DNA of 64,000 bases from positions 26,716 through 90,715 of the forward strand of contig BCRI01000009.1 in the NCBI GenBank assembly GCA_001552515.1. The letters are read 5' to 3'. A program made the position numbers and the translations under genes. The notes below the pieces were generated by a model. It ran no database searches and was not told where the DNA came from. It worked only from the letters and a program-made list of their open reading frames with translations. Below, piece by piece: positions 51,245 to 59,816 of this stretch. Source of the stretch: Sphaerimonospora mesophila NBRC 14179 = JCM 3151 (GTDB lineage: Bacteria; Actinomycetota; Actinomycetes; Streptosporangiales; Streptosporangiaceae). Position 1 is the stretch's first letter, and the number at the start of each line of letters is the position of its first letter.

Positions 51245-51246
51245 CC

Positions 51247-52296
51247 ATGTCCCCCGATCCGACCGCACCGACCTCCCACGCGCATTCGGCGCCGGGCGTC
51301 CGCGTGCGCGGCCTCACCGTCGTCTACAAGACCCCGATGGGCGAGCTGCCCGCCGTCTCGAACGTCGACCTCACGCTCGCGCCCGGCACGATCACCGGTG
51401 TCGTCGGCGAGTCCGGCTCGGGCAAGTCGACGCTCGCGCTGTGCCTGCTCAACGCCGTGCAGCCGCCCGGCAGGATCGCGGCGGGCAGCGTCGAGATCGA
51501 CGGCCTCGGCGACGTGGTCGAGCTCGGCGGCGAGGAGCTGCGGCGGGCCCGCGGCCGGCACGTCGGGTACGTCTTCCAGGCCGCGCAGAACTCGCTCAAC
51601 CCGCTCAAGACGATCGGCAAGCAGCTGCTCGACCTCGGCCGCTCCCACGGCGTGGCGGACCTGCGCGCGCTCGTACGCGACGCGAAGGACCTGCTGGCCC
51701 GCATGGGCATGGACGGCGCCCGCGTGCTCGACTCCTACCAGCACGAACTGTCGGGCGGCATGCGCCAGCGCGTCGGCATCATGCTCGCGCTCGTGCTCAA
51801 CGCCAGGGTCGTCGTGCTCGACGAGCCGACCACGGCCCTCGACATGATCACGCAGGCGACGATCCTGCGGATCGTCCGCGAGGTCCACGACGAGCGGGGG
51901 CTCACCACCCTCGTCATCACCCACGACGTCGGCGCGGTCGCCGAGGTCGCCGACGACCTCGCCGTGATGTACGGCGGGCGCGTGGTCGAGCACGGCCCGG
52001 TCAAGGAGGTGCTCGGCGACCCCCGGCACCCGTACACCCAGGGCCTGATCCGGGCGATTCCGCGCCTGTCGGGGGACATCGGCGAGGCGCGGGCGCTGCC
52101 GGGACGGCCCCCCACGCTCGGGACCCTCCCGGCCGCCGGGTGCGTGTTCCGCGAGCGCTGCGACCGGCGGATGGACGTCTGCGACACCGTCGAGCCCGTC
52201 GCGCTGACCCGTGACGGCAGGACGGTCGCCTGCCACGCCGCGGCGGAGGACGCCGACCGGCGGCTCACGGCCGCCCGTCGTAAGGAGTTCGCTTGA
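51247..52296 (+). CDS. ABC transporter ATP-binding protein (DppD/OppD type)
   Basis: A 349-residue ATPase: Walker A GESGSGKSTLA, Q-loop QAAQNSLNPLK, signature LSGGMRQRV, Walker B VVVLDEPTTALD and the H-loop histidine (VITHDVG). The C-terminal oligopeptide-transporter extension carries a cysteine pattern (CVFRERCDRRMDVC) which in relatives can bind an Fe-S cluster. The ATG lies 2 nt after the permease stop, with GAGGAG before it. It couples to the next ATPase by a TTGA overlap. Confidence 0.92.
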   Translation: MSPDPTAPTSHAHSAPGVRVRGLTVVYKTPMGELPAVSNVDLTLAPGTITGVVGESGSGKSTLALCLLNAVQPPGRIAAGSVEIDGLGDVVELGGEELRRARGRHVGYVFQAAQNSLNPLKTIGKQLLDLGRSHGVADLRALVRDAKDLLARMGMDGARVLDSYQHELSGGMRQRVGIMLALVLNARVVVLDEPTTALDMITQATILRIVREVHDERGLTTLVITHDVGAVAEVADDLAVMYGGRVVEHGPVKEVLGDPRHPYTQGLIRAIPRLSGDIGEARALPGRPPTLGTLPAAGCVFRERCDRRMDVCDTVEPVALTRDGRTVACHAAAEDADRRLTAARRKEFA

Positions 52297-53360
52297 TCAC
52301 CGGAACCGGCATCACCAAGACCTTCAAACAGCGCGGGAGCGTGCTCGGCGCGCGCGAGGTCCGGGCGCTTCGCGGGGTGGACTTCGCCGTCGAGGCGGGC
52401 GGAGCGGTGTCGTTCATCGGGGAGTCCGGCTGCGGCAAGACCACGCTCGGCCGGATCATCGCCGGGCTGGAGACCTACGACTCCGGTGAGATCGTCATCG
52501 ACGGCGTGCCGATGTCCGGGCTCGGCCACCGGCGGCGGCAGCCGTACTTCCGCCGGATCCAGCTCATCCACCAGGACCCCTACTCGGCGCTCAACCCCAC
52601 CAGGACCATCCACCAGACGCTGGAGGCGCCGCTGGCGCTGCGCGCGAAGCAGACCGGCCGGCCGAGGTCGTGGGTGGACGCGCGGGCGACGGAGCTGCTC
52701 TCCCTGGTCGGCATCGACCCCGGTTACGTGCTGCCGAGATATCCGCACCAGCTGTCGGGCGGCATGCGCCAGCGCGTGGTGATCGCCCGGGCGCTGACGA
52801 TGGACCCCGAGGTGCTGGTCGCCGACGAGGCCGTGTCGATGATCGACGTGTCGCTGCGGCTCGGCATCCTCGCACTGCTCAAGGACCTGCGCGTACGGCT
52901 CGGCGTCGGCGTGCTGTTCATCACCCACGACATCGCCACCGCACGCTACATCGGAGACGACAGCGAGCTGTACGTGCTCTACCGGGGCCAGGTCGTCGAG
53001 CGCGGGCCGACCGAGACGATCATCACCCGGCCGGTGCATCCGTACACCCAGTCGCTGCTGTCGGCCACCCCGGTCCTGCACGGGCTGGAGCTGCCCGGGG
53101 CGGAGCGGGTCGTGCCGACGGAGGCGCTCGACCCGGGCGGGAGCGACGAGGGCTGCCTGTTCGCGCCCCGCTGTCCGTTCGCCACTCAGCTGTGCGTCGA
53201 GCGGCGGCCCACGCTGAGCCACGACGGCACGACCCTCCAGGAGCACGCCTGCCTCCATCCCCGGGTCCGCAGCGTGATCCCCGTGGACGCGGTGAACCGC
53301 GCGGAGCCGGGCACGGAGCAGAGAACAGGCACGGAAGCGGACACGGGAGCGCGCGGATGA
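52293..53360 (+). CDS. ABC transporter ATP-binding protein (DppF/OppF type), TTG start
   Basis: A 355-residue ATPase: Walker A GESGCGKTTLG, Q-loop HQDPYSALNP, signature LSGGMRQRV, H-loop FITHDIA and the C-terminal cysteine extension CLFAPRCPFATQLC. Walker B reads VLVADEAVSMIDVS instead of the usual DEPVSALDVS; the catalytic glutamate is kept, but the D-loop region is altered. This could bias the two ATPase sites. The TTG start is fixed by the TTGA overlap with the previous gene and AAGGAG 6 nt upstream. Confidence 0.9.
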   Translation: MITGTGITKTFKQRGSVLGAREVRALRGVDFAVEAGGAVSFIGESGCGKTTLGRIIAGLETYDSGEIVIDGVPMSGLGHRRRQPYFRRIQLIHQDPYSALNPTRTIHQTLEAPLALRAKQTGRPRSWVDARATELLSLVGIDPGYVLPRYPHQLSGGMRQRVVIARALTMDPEVLVADEAVSMIDVSLRLGILALLKDLRVRLGVGVLFITHDIATARYIGDDSELYVLYRGQVVERGPTETIITRPVHPYTQSLLSATPVLHGLELPGAERVVPTEALDPGGSDEGCLFAPRCPFATQLCVERRPTLSHDGTTLQEHACLHPRVRSVIPVDAVNRAEPGTEQRTGTEADTGARG

Positions 53361-54253
53361 GCGGCCGGGGCTCGGTAAGGGTCGATTCGGTGCGGCCGGA
53401 CGCCGCCGGCGTGGCCGAGATCGCTGCGGCCGCGCTGTGGGCGGACGCCGAGGAGGCGCCGCTGGTCGTGCGGCGGCTCGCCGACCCGCCCGGGGGGCGC
53501 CGGTGGACCGCCCTGGCCACCCCGGACCTGGACGGCGTGGTGCTCGCCTCCGTCGGCGGCGCCGTCGACGGAGGCGGCGTGGCCGGTCATGTGGACCTGC
53601 TCGCCGTCCACCCCGGCGCGCAGGGCCGGGGCGTCGGCCGCGCGCTCGTGACCGCCGCCGAGGAGTGGCTGCGCGCGCAGGGCGCGACCGAGGCGCGCTT
53701 CGCCGGGAACCCGCCCTGCTACGGCTGGCCGGGCATCGACGTGCGCTACACCCCGGCGGCCTGCCTCGCCGAGAGCCTCGGCTACGAGCGCTACCGGATC
53801 GCCTGGAACATGACCGCCGACCTGCCGGTCTCCGCCGAGGCGGAGGACGCGGCCGACCTGGCCCGGCTGGCCGCCGCCGGCGTCGCCGTACGTCCGGCTG
53901 CGGCGGGGGAGCGTACGGCGGTCGCCGACTTCGTGCGGCGGCAGTGGAACGACGCGTGGGCCTGGGAGGCCGAGCAGGCGGAAGGCTGCCACTACGCCGA
54001 GCGGGACGGGGAGATCCTGGGCTTCGCCGCGTGGGGCAGCCGGCCGATGTGGTTCGGCCCGATGGGCACGGCCGAGGCGGCACGCGGGCTCGGCGTGGGC
54101 CGGGTGCTGCTGCGACGGTGCCTCGCCGACCAGGCGGCGGCCGGGCAGCGCAGCGCGCAGATCGGCTGGGTGGGCCCGATCCGCTTCTACTCGCGGGCGG
54201 TGGCCGCGCGGGTCGAGCGGGTCTTCTGGCTCTACCGCCGCCTGCTCGGCTGA
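53357..54253 (+). CDS. Tandem GNAT acetyltransferase
   Basis: A 298-residue protein with two GNAT folds (about 8-150 and 170-295). The first has an intact acetyl-CoA loop, LAVHPGAQGRGVGRALVTAAEEWL. The second has MGTAEAARGLGVGRVLLRRCL. It overlaps the last transporter gene by ATGA, so it is part of the uptake operon. It may acetylate or detoxify an imported muropeptide amino sugar or peptide; this is inferred only from position. It converges on namZ with 18 nt between stops. Confidence 0.82.
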   Translation: MSGRGSVRVDSVRPDAAGVAEIAAAALWADAEEAPLVVRRLADPPGGRRWTALATPDLDGVVLASVGGAVDGGGVAGHVDLLAVHPGAQGRGVGRALVTAAEEWLRAQGATEARFAGNPPCYGWPGIDVRYTPAACLAESLGYERYRIAWNMTADLPVSAEAEDAADLARLAAAGVAVRPAAAGERTAVADFVRRQWNDAWAWEAEQAEGCHYAERDGEILGFAAWGSRPMWFGPMGTAEAARGLGVGRVLLRRCLADQAAAGQRSAQIGWVGPIRFYSRAVAARVERVFWLYRRLLG

Positions 54254-54271
54254 CGGTGACGGGCCGTGGAG

Positions 54272-55405
54272 CTACGCGTACATCAGCTCGGCGTGATCGC
54301 CGGGCCGGCCGGGCGGACCGCACAGATCGCGCGGATCCCGGCCGGCGGTCAGGGCCAGGCGCAGCGAGTCGGCACCCCACAGCAGGTCCAGGAACGGCTC
54401 GCAGGTGAAATCGTCCGGATGGAGCGTGCGCAGCACGTGCAGCATGGACACGCCCGTGAACACCGGCCGCAGCGCCGTACGGTCGGTGACGTGCAGCTGG
54501 ACGCCGCGCACGGGCGTGCCCGCGTGCTTGCCGAAGACCGGGGCGAACCACGTGTCGCGGAACCGGACGCCGGGCAGGCCGAGCGCGTTGAGCGCCTCGG
54601 CGAAGCGCCCGTCCACGTACGGCGCGCCGATCAGCTCGAACGGCCGGGTCGTGCCGCGGCCCTCGGACACGTTCGTCCCCTCGAACAGGCCGGTCCCCGG
54701 ATAGACCAGCGCGGTGTCCGGTGTCGGCATGTTCACCGAGGGCATCACCCACGGCAGCCCGGTCTCGTCGAAGTACCGCTCGCGCCGCCAGCCGGCCAGG
54801 GGGACCACCGTCAGCTCGGCGCCGATCTCGCGGTTGGCGAACCGGGCGATCTCCCCGGCGGTGAGGCCGTGCCGGATGGGCAGCGGGGCGCGGCCGACGA
54901 AGCTCGCGAAGGCGGGGTCGAGCGGCGGGCCCTCGCTCACCGCCCCGCCGATGGGGTTGGGCCGGTCGAGCACGGCGAACGGCAGCCCCACGCGGGCCGC
55001 CGCGCCCATGAGATCGTGCATCGTCCACACGTAGGTGTAGAAGCGGGCGCCCACATCGCTCATGTCGAACGCGAGGACGTCCACCCCGGCCGACGCCACC
55101 AGCTCGTCGAGGGCCGCGCCGGTCCGCTGGTAGGTGTCGAACACGGGCAGGCCGGTGGCGGGGTCGGCCACGCCGTCGTCCCCGCTCTCGCCGGAGCCCG
55201 CCTGGCCGGTGCCGCGCAGCCCGTGCTCCGGGCTGAACAGCGCGGTCACCCGGAAACCCGCGCGCAGCAGCGCCGGTGCGGACGGAGTCAGATCGGGCAG
55301 GACTCCGGTGGGGTTGGTGACGAGCCCGATCCGCCCGCTCAGGGCCCGCTCGCCACGGGTACGGCCTGCGACCAGTTGCTCCAGGCCGGTACGAACGCCA
55401 GTCAT
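54272..55405 (-). CDS. namZ: Exo-beta-N-acetylmuramidase NamZ (DUF1343)
   Basis: A 377-residue enzyme of the DUF1343/GH171 family, whose member NamZ of Bacillus subtilis releases MurNAc from the non-reducing end of peptidoglycan glycans. Conserved stretches are GLVTNPTGV, ALFSPEHGLRG, FDMSDVGARFYTYVWTM, VLDRPNPIGG and LVYPGTGLFEGTNVSEGRGTTRPFE. I see no signal peptide from the chosen start MTGVRTGLEQL (55405), so it probably acts in the cytoplasm; upstream in-frame starts add an unconserved stretch. It is divergent from murQ, only 31 nt between starts, so the two share a very compact regulatory region. Its product MurNAc would feed the kinase and MurQ. Confidence 0.88.
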   Translation of the reverse strand: MTGVRTGLEQLVAGRTRGERALSGRIGLVTNPTGVLPDLTPSAPALLRAGFRVTALFSPEHGLRGTGQAGSGESGDDGVADPATGLPVFDTYQRTGAALDELVASAGVDVLAFDMSDVGARFYTYVWTMHDLMGAAARVGLPFAVLDRPNPIGGAVSEGPPLDPAFASFVGRAPLPIRHGLTAGEIARFANREIGAELTVVPLAGWRRERYFDETGLPWVMPSVNMPTPDTALVYPGTGLFEGTNVSEGRGTTRPFELIGAPYVDGRFAEALNALGLPGVRFRDTWFAPVFGKHAGTPVRGVQLHVTDRTALRPVFTGVSMLHVLRTLHPDDFTCEPFLDLLWGADSLRLALTAGRDPRDLCGPPGRPGDHAELMYA

Positions 55406-55436
55406 CTGGACAGAGCTCTCCGAATCTGAGGCCATC

Positions 55437-56399
55437 ATGACGGAACCGATGCCGAATTCCATGACGAATTCCACCACGGAATCACTCGCCACTCTCGCCA
55501 CCGAACAGAGCGATCCCCGCTACAGCGGGATCGACACGCTGCCGACCGAGGACATCGCCCGTCTCATGAACGCGGCCGACGCCACGGTGCCGGTCGCGGT
55601 GGGCCGTGCCGTACCGGCGATCTCCGCCGCGATCGACGGCATCGCCGAGCGCATGATCCGCGGCGGCCGCCTGTTCTACGTGGGCGCCGGGACCTCGGGG
55701 CGGATCGCGGTGCTCGACGCCTCGGAGTGCCCGCCGACCTTCGGCACCGATCCCGAACTGGTGCAGGGCGTCATCGCGGGCGGCGAGGCCGCGCTGCTGC
55801 GTGCCGTCGAGGGAGCCGAGGACGACGCGGCCGCGGGCGCCGCGGTGATCGGGGAGAAGGGCGTCGGCCCCGGCGATTCCGTCGTCGGGATCTCGGCGAG
55901 CGGGCGCGCGCCCTACGTCGTGGCCGCGGTCCGGGAGGCACGCCGCGTCGGCGCGCTGACCGTGGGCCTGGCCTGCAACGCCGCCACCCCGCTGACCGGC
56001 GCGGCCGACCACCCCATCGAGGTGATCGTCGGGCCCGAGGTGGTCGCGGGATCGACCCGGCTCAAGGCCGGCACCGCCCAGAAGCTGGTCCTCAACATGA
56101 TCTCCACGATCACGATGATCAGGTCCGGCAGGACGTACGGGAACTACATGGTCGACGTGGTGGCGAGCAACGCCAAGCTCGTCGACCGGGCCGCGCGCAT
56201 CGTCGCCGACATCACCGGAGCCGGCGTCCCCGCCGCCCGCGAGGTCCTGGAGGACGCCGGGCGCGACGTGAAGACCGCGGTGGTGATGATCAAGCGAGGG
56301 CTGGCCGCCGACGACGCTCGGGCGCTGCTCGCGGCGTACGGCGACCGGCTGGCCCCCGCGCTGGCGGGCGCGGCCCCGGGCGCGCGCGGCGATGCTTGA
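55437..56399 (+). CDS. murQ: N-acetylmuramic acid 6-phosphate etherase
   Basis: A 320-residue SIS-domain lyase that cleaves the D-lactyl ether of MurNAc 6-phosphate to GlcNAc 6-phosphate. The conserved ones are EQSDPRYSGIDTL, the SIS core RLFYVGAGTSGRIAVLDASECPPTFG, GISASGRAPYV and the C-terminal NYMVDVVASNAKLVDRA. The catalytic glutamate lies in DASECPPTFG. It is divergent from namZ and overlaps the following hydrolase gene by 8 nt. It completes the route from muropeptide to GlcNAc 6-phosphate. Confidence 0.95.
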   Translation: MTEPMPNSMTNSTTESLATLATEQSDPRYSGIDTLPTEDIARLMNAADATVPVAVGRAVPAISAAIDGIAERMIRGGRLFYVGAGTSGRIAVLDASECPPTFGTDPELVQGVIAGGEAALLRAVEGAEDDAAAGAAVIGEKGVGPGDSVVGISASGRAPYVVAAVREARRVGALTVGLACNAATPLTGAADHPIEVIVGPEVVAGSTRLKAGTAQKLVLNMISTITMIRSGRTYGNYMVDVVASNAKLVDRAARIVADITGAGVPAAREVLEDAGRDVKTAVVMIKRGLAADDARALLAAYGDRLAPALAGAAPGARGDA

Positions 56400-57423
56400 G
56401 CAGATCCTGCGGGCCGCCGTGCCCGCGGTCGCGTCGGCGGCCGTCGCGACGATCGCCGTGGACGGCCGGACGGCTGCGGCCTGCGCCGTCGGCGAGGCGG
56501 TCCGCTACGCCGACGCCTCCGAGCGGATCTCGGCGGACCGGCCGCCGGTCACGCTCGGCTCCGTCTTCGACATCGCCTCGATCACCAAGCCGTTCACCGC
56601 GCTGGTGCTGCTGTCCCTGGTCGCGGAGGGACGGGTGGACCTGGACGAACCGGTCGCCACATGGCTGCCGAGGCACTACGGCGAGCGCCCGCAGATCACC
56701 CTCCGGCACCTGCTCACCCACACCTCGGGCCTGCCGGCGAGCCGCCGCGTGGAGCGGGAGCCCGTCAGGCTCCGCTGGGAGCTGGTGCTGTCCACCCCAG
56801 CGGAGCGGCCGCCGGGAGCGCACCTCTACTCCGACGTCGGAATGATCACGGCCGGGCGGGTCGCCGAGATCGCGGGCGGTGCGCCGCTCGACATCCTCGT
56901 CCGGGAGCGGATCACCGGCCCGCTCGGCCTCGCCGACACCCTCTACCGCCCCGGCCCGTCGCTGCTGCCCAGGACCGTCGCCACCGAGTACAAGGCCGAC
57001 CGGGGGAGCGGCTGCGTCAGGGGAGAGGTGCACGACGAGACCGCGCACGCGCTCGGCGGTGTCACCGGGCACGCCGGGCTGTTCTCCACGGCCGGAGACC
57101 TGCTGCGGTTCGGCGAGGCGCTGCGGACCGGCGGCGTCGGAGCCGTGCCCCCGGACCTGGTCGCCGAGATGGTCCGCGACCACGCGGTGCCCGGCGCGGT
57201 CTATCGGCAGGGGCTCGCCATGCGGATCGGCGACCCGGCGATCGTCGGGCCGCTGACCGACGCCTTCGGCCACTCCGGCTTCACCGGCACGTCGCTGGTC
57301 GTCGATCCCGGGCGCCGTCTCACGGTCGTGCTGCTCACCAACAACGTCCACCCGGTGCGGGGACGGCCCGGCATCAGGGAACTGCGCACGGCCGTGGCCG
57401 ACGCGGCCCTCCGGCTCACGTAG
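56392..57423 (+). CDS. Serine hydrolase of the class C beta-lactamase/DD-peptidase family
   Basis: A 343-residue penicillin-binding-type fold. The SXXK nucleophile is Ser63-Ile-Thr-Lys66 in DIASITKPFTAL. The second motif reads Tyr146-Ser-Asp148 (YXN-like), and the third, near residue 300, is HSGFTG (KTG-like). There is no signal peptide, so unlike AmpC it is cytoplasmic. It overlaps murQ by 8 nt, so it probably trims muropeptides (an amidase or peptidase role) rather than giving antibiotic resistance. Similar pairs of murQ with a beta-lactamase-like gene occur in actinobacterial and Bacillus recycling operons (AmiE/YbbE types). Confidence 0.85.
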   Translation: MLEQILRAAVPAVASAAVATIAVDGRTAAACAVGEAVRYADASERISADRPPVTLGSVFDIASITKPFTALVLLSLVAEGRVDLDEPVATWLPRHYGERPQITLRHLLTHTSGLPASRRVEREPVRLRWELVLSTPAERPPGAHLYSDVGMITAGRVAEIAGGAPLDILVRERITGPLGLADTLYRPGPSLLPRTVATEYKADRGSGCVRGEVHDETAHALGGVTGHAGLFSTAGDLLRFGEALRTGGVGAVPPDLVAEMVRDHAVPGAVYRQGLAMRIGDPAIVGPLTDAFGHSGFTGTSLVVDPGRRLTVVLLTNNVHPVRGRPGIRELRTAVADAALRLT

Positions 57424-57438
57424 CTCCCGGGACGTCGG

Positions 57439-58212
57439 TCAGTTGAACTGGAACGATCGCTTGGCCAGGCCGTACCAGAAGCCGTCGATGACCGAGCGCT
57501 GCTCGGCCAGGTCGTCGACGGCGGCGCCGAGGGCGACGAAGAGCGGGGCGAAATGCTCGGTGCGGGGGTGGGCGAGCCGGGCGGCCGGGGCCTTGTGCAG
57601 GAAGTCGAGGACGGCGTCGACGTCCCGCGCGGCGATCGCCCGGTCGATCCAGTCGTCGAACTCCGCCGACCAGGAGGGCACCGGCTTGGAGTTGGTGTAG
57701 TCGGCCAGCCGCAGGTTGTGGGTGGTGAAGCCGCTGCCGACGATCAGTACGCCCTGGTCCCTGAGCGGCGCCAGGTCACGGCCGAGCCGGAACAGCTCGC
57801 GGGAGTCGAGCGTGGGCATGGAGACCTGCAGGACGGGGACGTCCGCCGCCGGATACATCTCGACGAGCGGCACGTAAGCGCCGTGGTCGAGGCCGCGCTC
57901 GGGGTCGTCGTGGGTCGGATGTCCGGCCGAGCCGAGCAGCCTGCGCACCTCCTCGGCGAGCGCGGGGGCTCCCGGCGCGGGGTAGCGGACCTCGAAGTAC
58001 CTGTCCGGAAAGCCCCAGAAGTCGTACACGAGCGGGACGGTCCGGGTGGCGCCCAGCGTGAGCGGGGCGTCCTCCCAGTGCGCCGAGACCATCAGGATCG
58101 ACTCCGGCCGGGGCAGCTCGGCCGACCAGCCGGCGAGCTGCCGCTTCCACAGGGCGTCGTCCGCCAGTGGCGGCGCTCCGTGACTGAGGTACAGGGTGGG
58201 CATTCTCGCCAT
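57439..58212 (-). CDS. DODA-type extradiol ring-cleavage dioxygenase (LigB family)
   Basis: A 257-residue class III extradiol dioxygenase (4,5-DOPA dioxygenase/YgiD type). The metal ligands are the histidines in LYLSHGAPPL and GLDHGAYVPL and the glutamate/histidine near the C-terminal HPRTEHFAPLFVALGAA; VSAHWE holds another conserved His. It oxidises catechol-type substrates using Fe(II) or, in some plants and bacteria, Zn(II). The ATG at 58212 has GGAAGGA upstream. It shares a strand with the Xi-class GST gene 81 nt upstream, so a small redox/aromatic operon is possible. Confidence 0.9.
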   Translation of the reverse strand: MARMPTLYLSHGAPPLADDALWKRQLAGWSAELPRPESILMVSAHWEDAPLTLGATRTVPLVYDFWGFPDRYFEVRYPAPGAPALAEEVRRLLGSAGHPTHDDPERGLDHGAYVPLVEMYPAADVPVLQVSMPTLDSRELFRLGRDLAPLRDQGVLIVGSGFTTHNLRLADYTNSKPVPSWSAEFDDWIDRAIAARDVDAVLDFLHKAPAARLAHPRTEHFAPLFVALGAAVDDLAEQRSVIDGFWYGLAKRSFQFN

Positions 58213-58292
58213 TCCGGGTCCTTCCGCAGTTGAGCCGTCAAGCCGGATCGGTGCCCGTTGCAGCAAAGTTGAAGGTTCAACTATTCCCGGGG

Positions 58293-59276
58293 CTACCGTA
58301 CGTCCCTGCCGTGCGGGGTGGTCCAGTCGATCAGGGGCCCGGCCGGGACGATCCGCGACGGATTGATCCGCGGGTGGGTGCCGTAGTAGTGGCGCTTGAT
58401 GTGGTCGAAGTCCGTCGTGCCGCCGAAGGCCGGGATCCGGTAGAGGTCGCGCGCGTAACCCCACAGGTTCGGATGGTCGGCCAGGCGGCGGAGGTTGGCC
58501 TTGAAATGGCCGAAGTAGACCGCGTCGAAACGGGCGAGCGTCACCCACAGCCGCACGTCCGCCTCGGTGATGCGGTCGCCGAACAGGTAGCGGCGGCCCG
58601 CCAGGCGCTCGTCGAGCTCGTCGAGCATGGCGAACAGCGCTGTCACGGCCGTGTCGTACGCCTCCTGGCTCTCGGCGAACCCGCACCGGTACACCCCGTT
58701 GTTCACGGTCGTGTAGACACGCTCGTTCAGCGCGTCGATCTCGCCGCGCAGCGCCGCCGGATAGAGATCGACGCCGGGTGTCGCCCAGGCGCCGAACCGG
58801 GTGGCCAGGTCGATGCTGATGTCGGGGAAGTTGTTGCTGACGATCCGGCCGGTCACGCGGTCCCACAGCACCGGCACCGACACGTGGCCGTCGTACCCCG
58901 GCTCGGTCGCCTCGTACGCCTCCCGGAGCAGCCGGAAGCCGTTGACCTCGTCGGGGCCGTGACCCGGGCCGTGGCGGAAGGCCCAGCCGCGGCCGTCCCG
59001 GACGGGGTCGACGACGGACATGGTCACGACGTCCTCCAGCCCCAGGAGCGACCGCACGATCACCGACCGGTGCGCCCACGGGCAGGCGAGCGACACGTAG
59101 AGGTGGTAGCGGCCGGGCTCGGCGGGGAAGCCGCTCCTTCCGTCGGCGCTGATCCGGCCCTGGAAACGGTAGAGCGGGCGGACGAAGGAGCCGTCGGGAC
59201 GGGTGGCGGCCTTGACCGTGTAGTCGCCGTGGGCGGCGAAGTCCACTGGGCTCGCGACGGGGGCTGTCAGCGTCAT
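58293..59276 (-). CDS. Xi-class glutathione S-transferase / glutathionyl-hydroquinone reductase family
   Basis: A 327-residue thioredoxin-fold transferase. The catalytic Cys is in the Xi signature CPWAHR (near residue 68), and the C-terminal helical domain includes YLFGDRITEADVRLWVTLARFDAVYFGHFK. Xi enzymes reduce S-thiolated hydroquinones. Actinomycetes use mycothiol rather than glutathione, so the true thiol is probably mycothiol. GAGGAGAGG precedes the ATG. The adjacent ring-cleavage dioxygenase supports a role in quinone or catechol turnover. Confidence 0.9.
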   Translation of the reverse strand: MTLTAPVASPVDFAAHGDYTVKAATRPDGSFVRPLYRFQGRISADGRSGFPAEPGRYHLYVSLACPWAHRSVIVRSLLGLEDVVTMSVVDPVRDGRGWAFRHGPGHGPDEVNGFRLLREAYEATEPGYDGHVSVPVLWDRVTGRIVSNNFPDISIDLATRFGAWATPGVDLYPAALRGEIDALNERVYTTVNNGVYRCGFAESQEAYDTAVTALFAMLDELDERLAGRRYLFGDRITEADVRLWVTLARFDAVYFGHFKANLRRLADHPNLWGYARDLYRIPAFGGTTDFDHIKRHYYGTHPRINPSRIVPAGPLIDWTTPHGRDVR

Positions 59277-59343
59277 CGGCGGCGTCCTCTCCTCGGGATG
59301 TCGAGTCCTCGGGATGTCGAGCCGAGGTTAACCCGCCGCACCG

Positions 59344-59658
59344 TCAGGCATCATCCCGCTGCCAGGTCACGACCAGCTCGTTGCGCTGGCCGAACCGCTC
59401 GAGGTGGCGGCCGACCACGTCCTCCACGACGGCGAGCGACTCGGCGTCTTCCGCCTCGGCCCGCATCACGAGCCGCTCCGGCTCCGGGGTCAGCACCGCC
59501 GTGCCCTTGGCGAAGGCCAGGCGCCGGACCCCGTCCGGCAGTTCCTCGACCTCGAGCTTCCGGCCGAGGTGGGAGGCGAGCTGCTTCGCGTATCGCTCGG
59601 CGGATTCGGTGGCGACGAAGGCAGTGGAGCTGGGCAAGGTACCCCCATCTGTCGGCAC
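59344..59658 (-). CDS. DUF2218-domain small protein
   Basis: A 104-residue protein with the DUF2218 pattern: STAFVATESAERYAKQLASHLGRKLEVEELPDGVRRLAFAKGTAVLTPEPERLVMRAEAEDAESLAVVEDVVGRHLERFG. The family is often next to siderophore/iron-uptake or heme genes in proteobacteria, and its function is unknown. GTG at 59658 gives the full length; a TTG at 59637 after GGGGGT is an alternative that would start at LPSSTAF. It stands alone here. Confidence 0.75.
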   Translation of the reverse strand: MPTDGGTLPSSTAFVATESAERYAKQLASHLGRKLEVEELPDGVRRLAFAKGTAVLTPEPERLVMRAEAEDAESLAVVEDVVGRHLERFGQRNELVVTWQRDDA

Positions 59659-59816
59659 TTCAGGCGGTCATATCCGTCTAATAGGTATGACCGAATCCGA
59701 CCGTACGCCATGTCCGGAGATTTGTCCTGTTGTCCGATTGGGCGCCGGCCCGCCGAGCTGCGTCGCCGGCGGCGAACGCCTCAGCACACCGACGAGCTCC
59801 GATCAGGCCGCGCCGT

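Noticed and set aside
51735..55028. Minus-strand open frame of 1097 codons across the transporter ATPase and GNAT genes
   Set aside because: Shadow frame; composition is Arg/Pro/Ala-rich and genes on the other strand are unmistakable.
56392..57423. Beta-lactamase resistance gene
   Set aside because: SXXK fold is present, but there is no signal peptide and the gene overlaps murQ, so peptidoglycan recycling is the better explanation.
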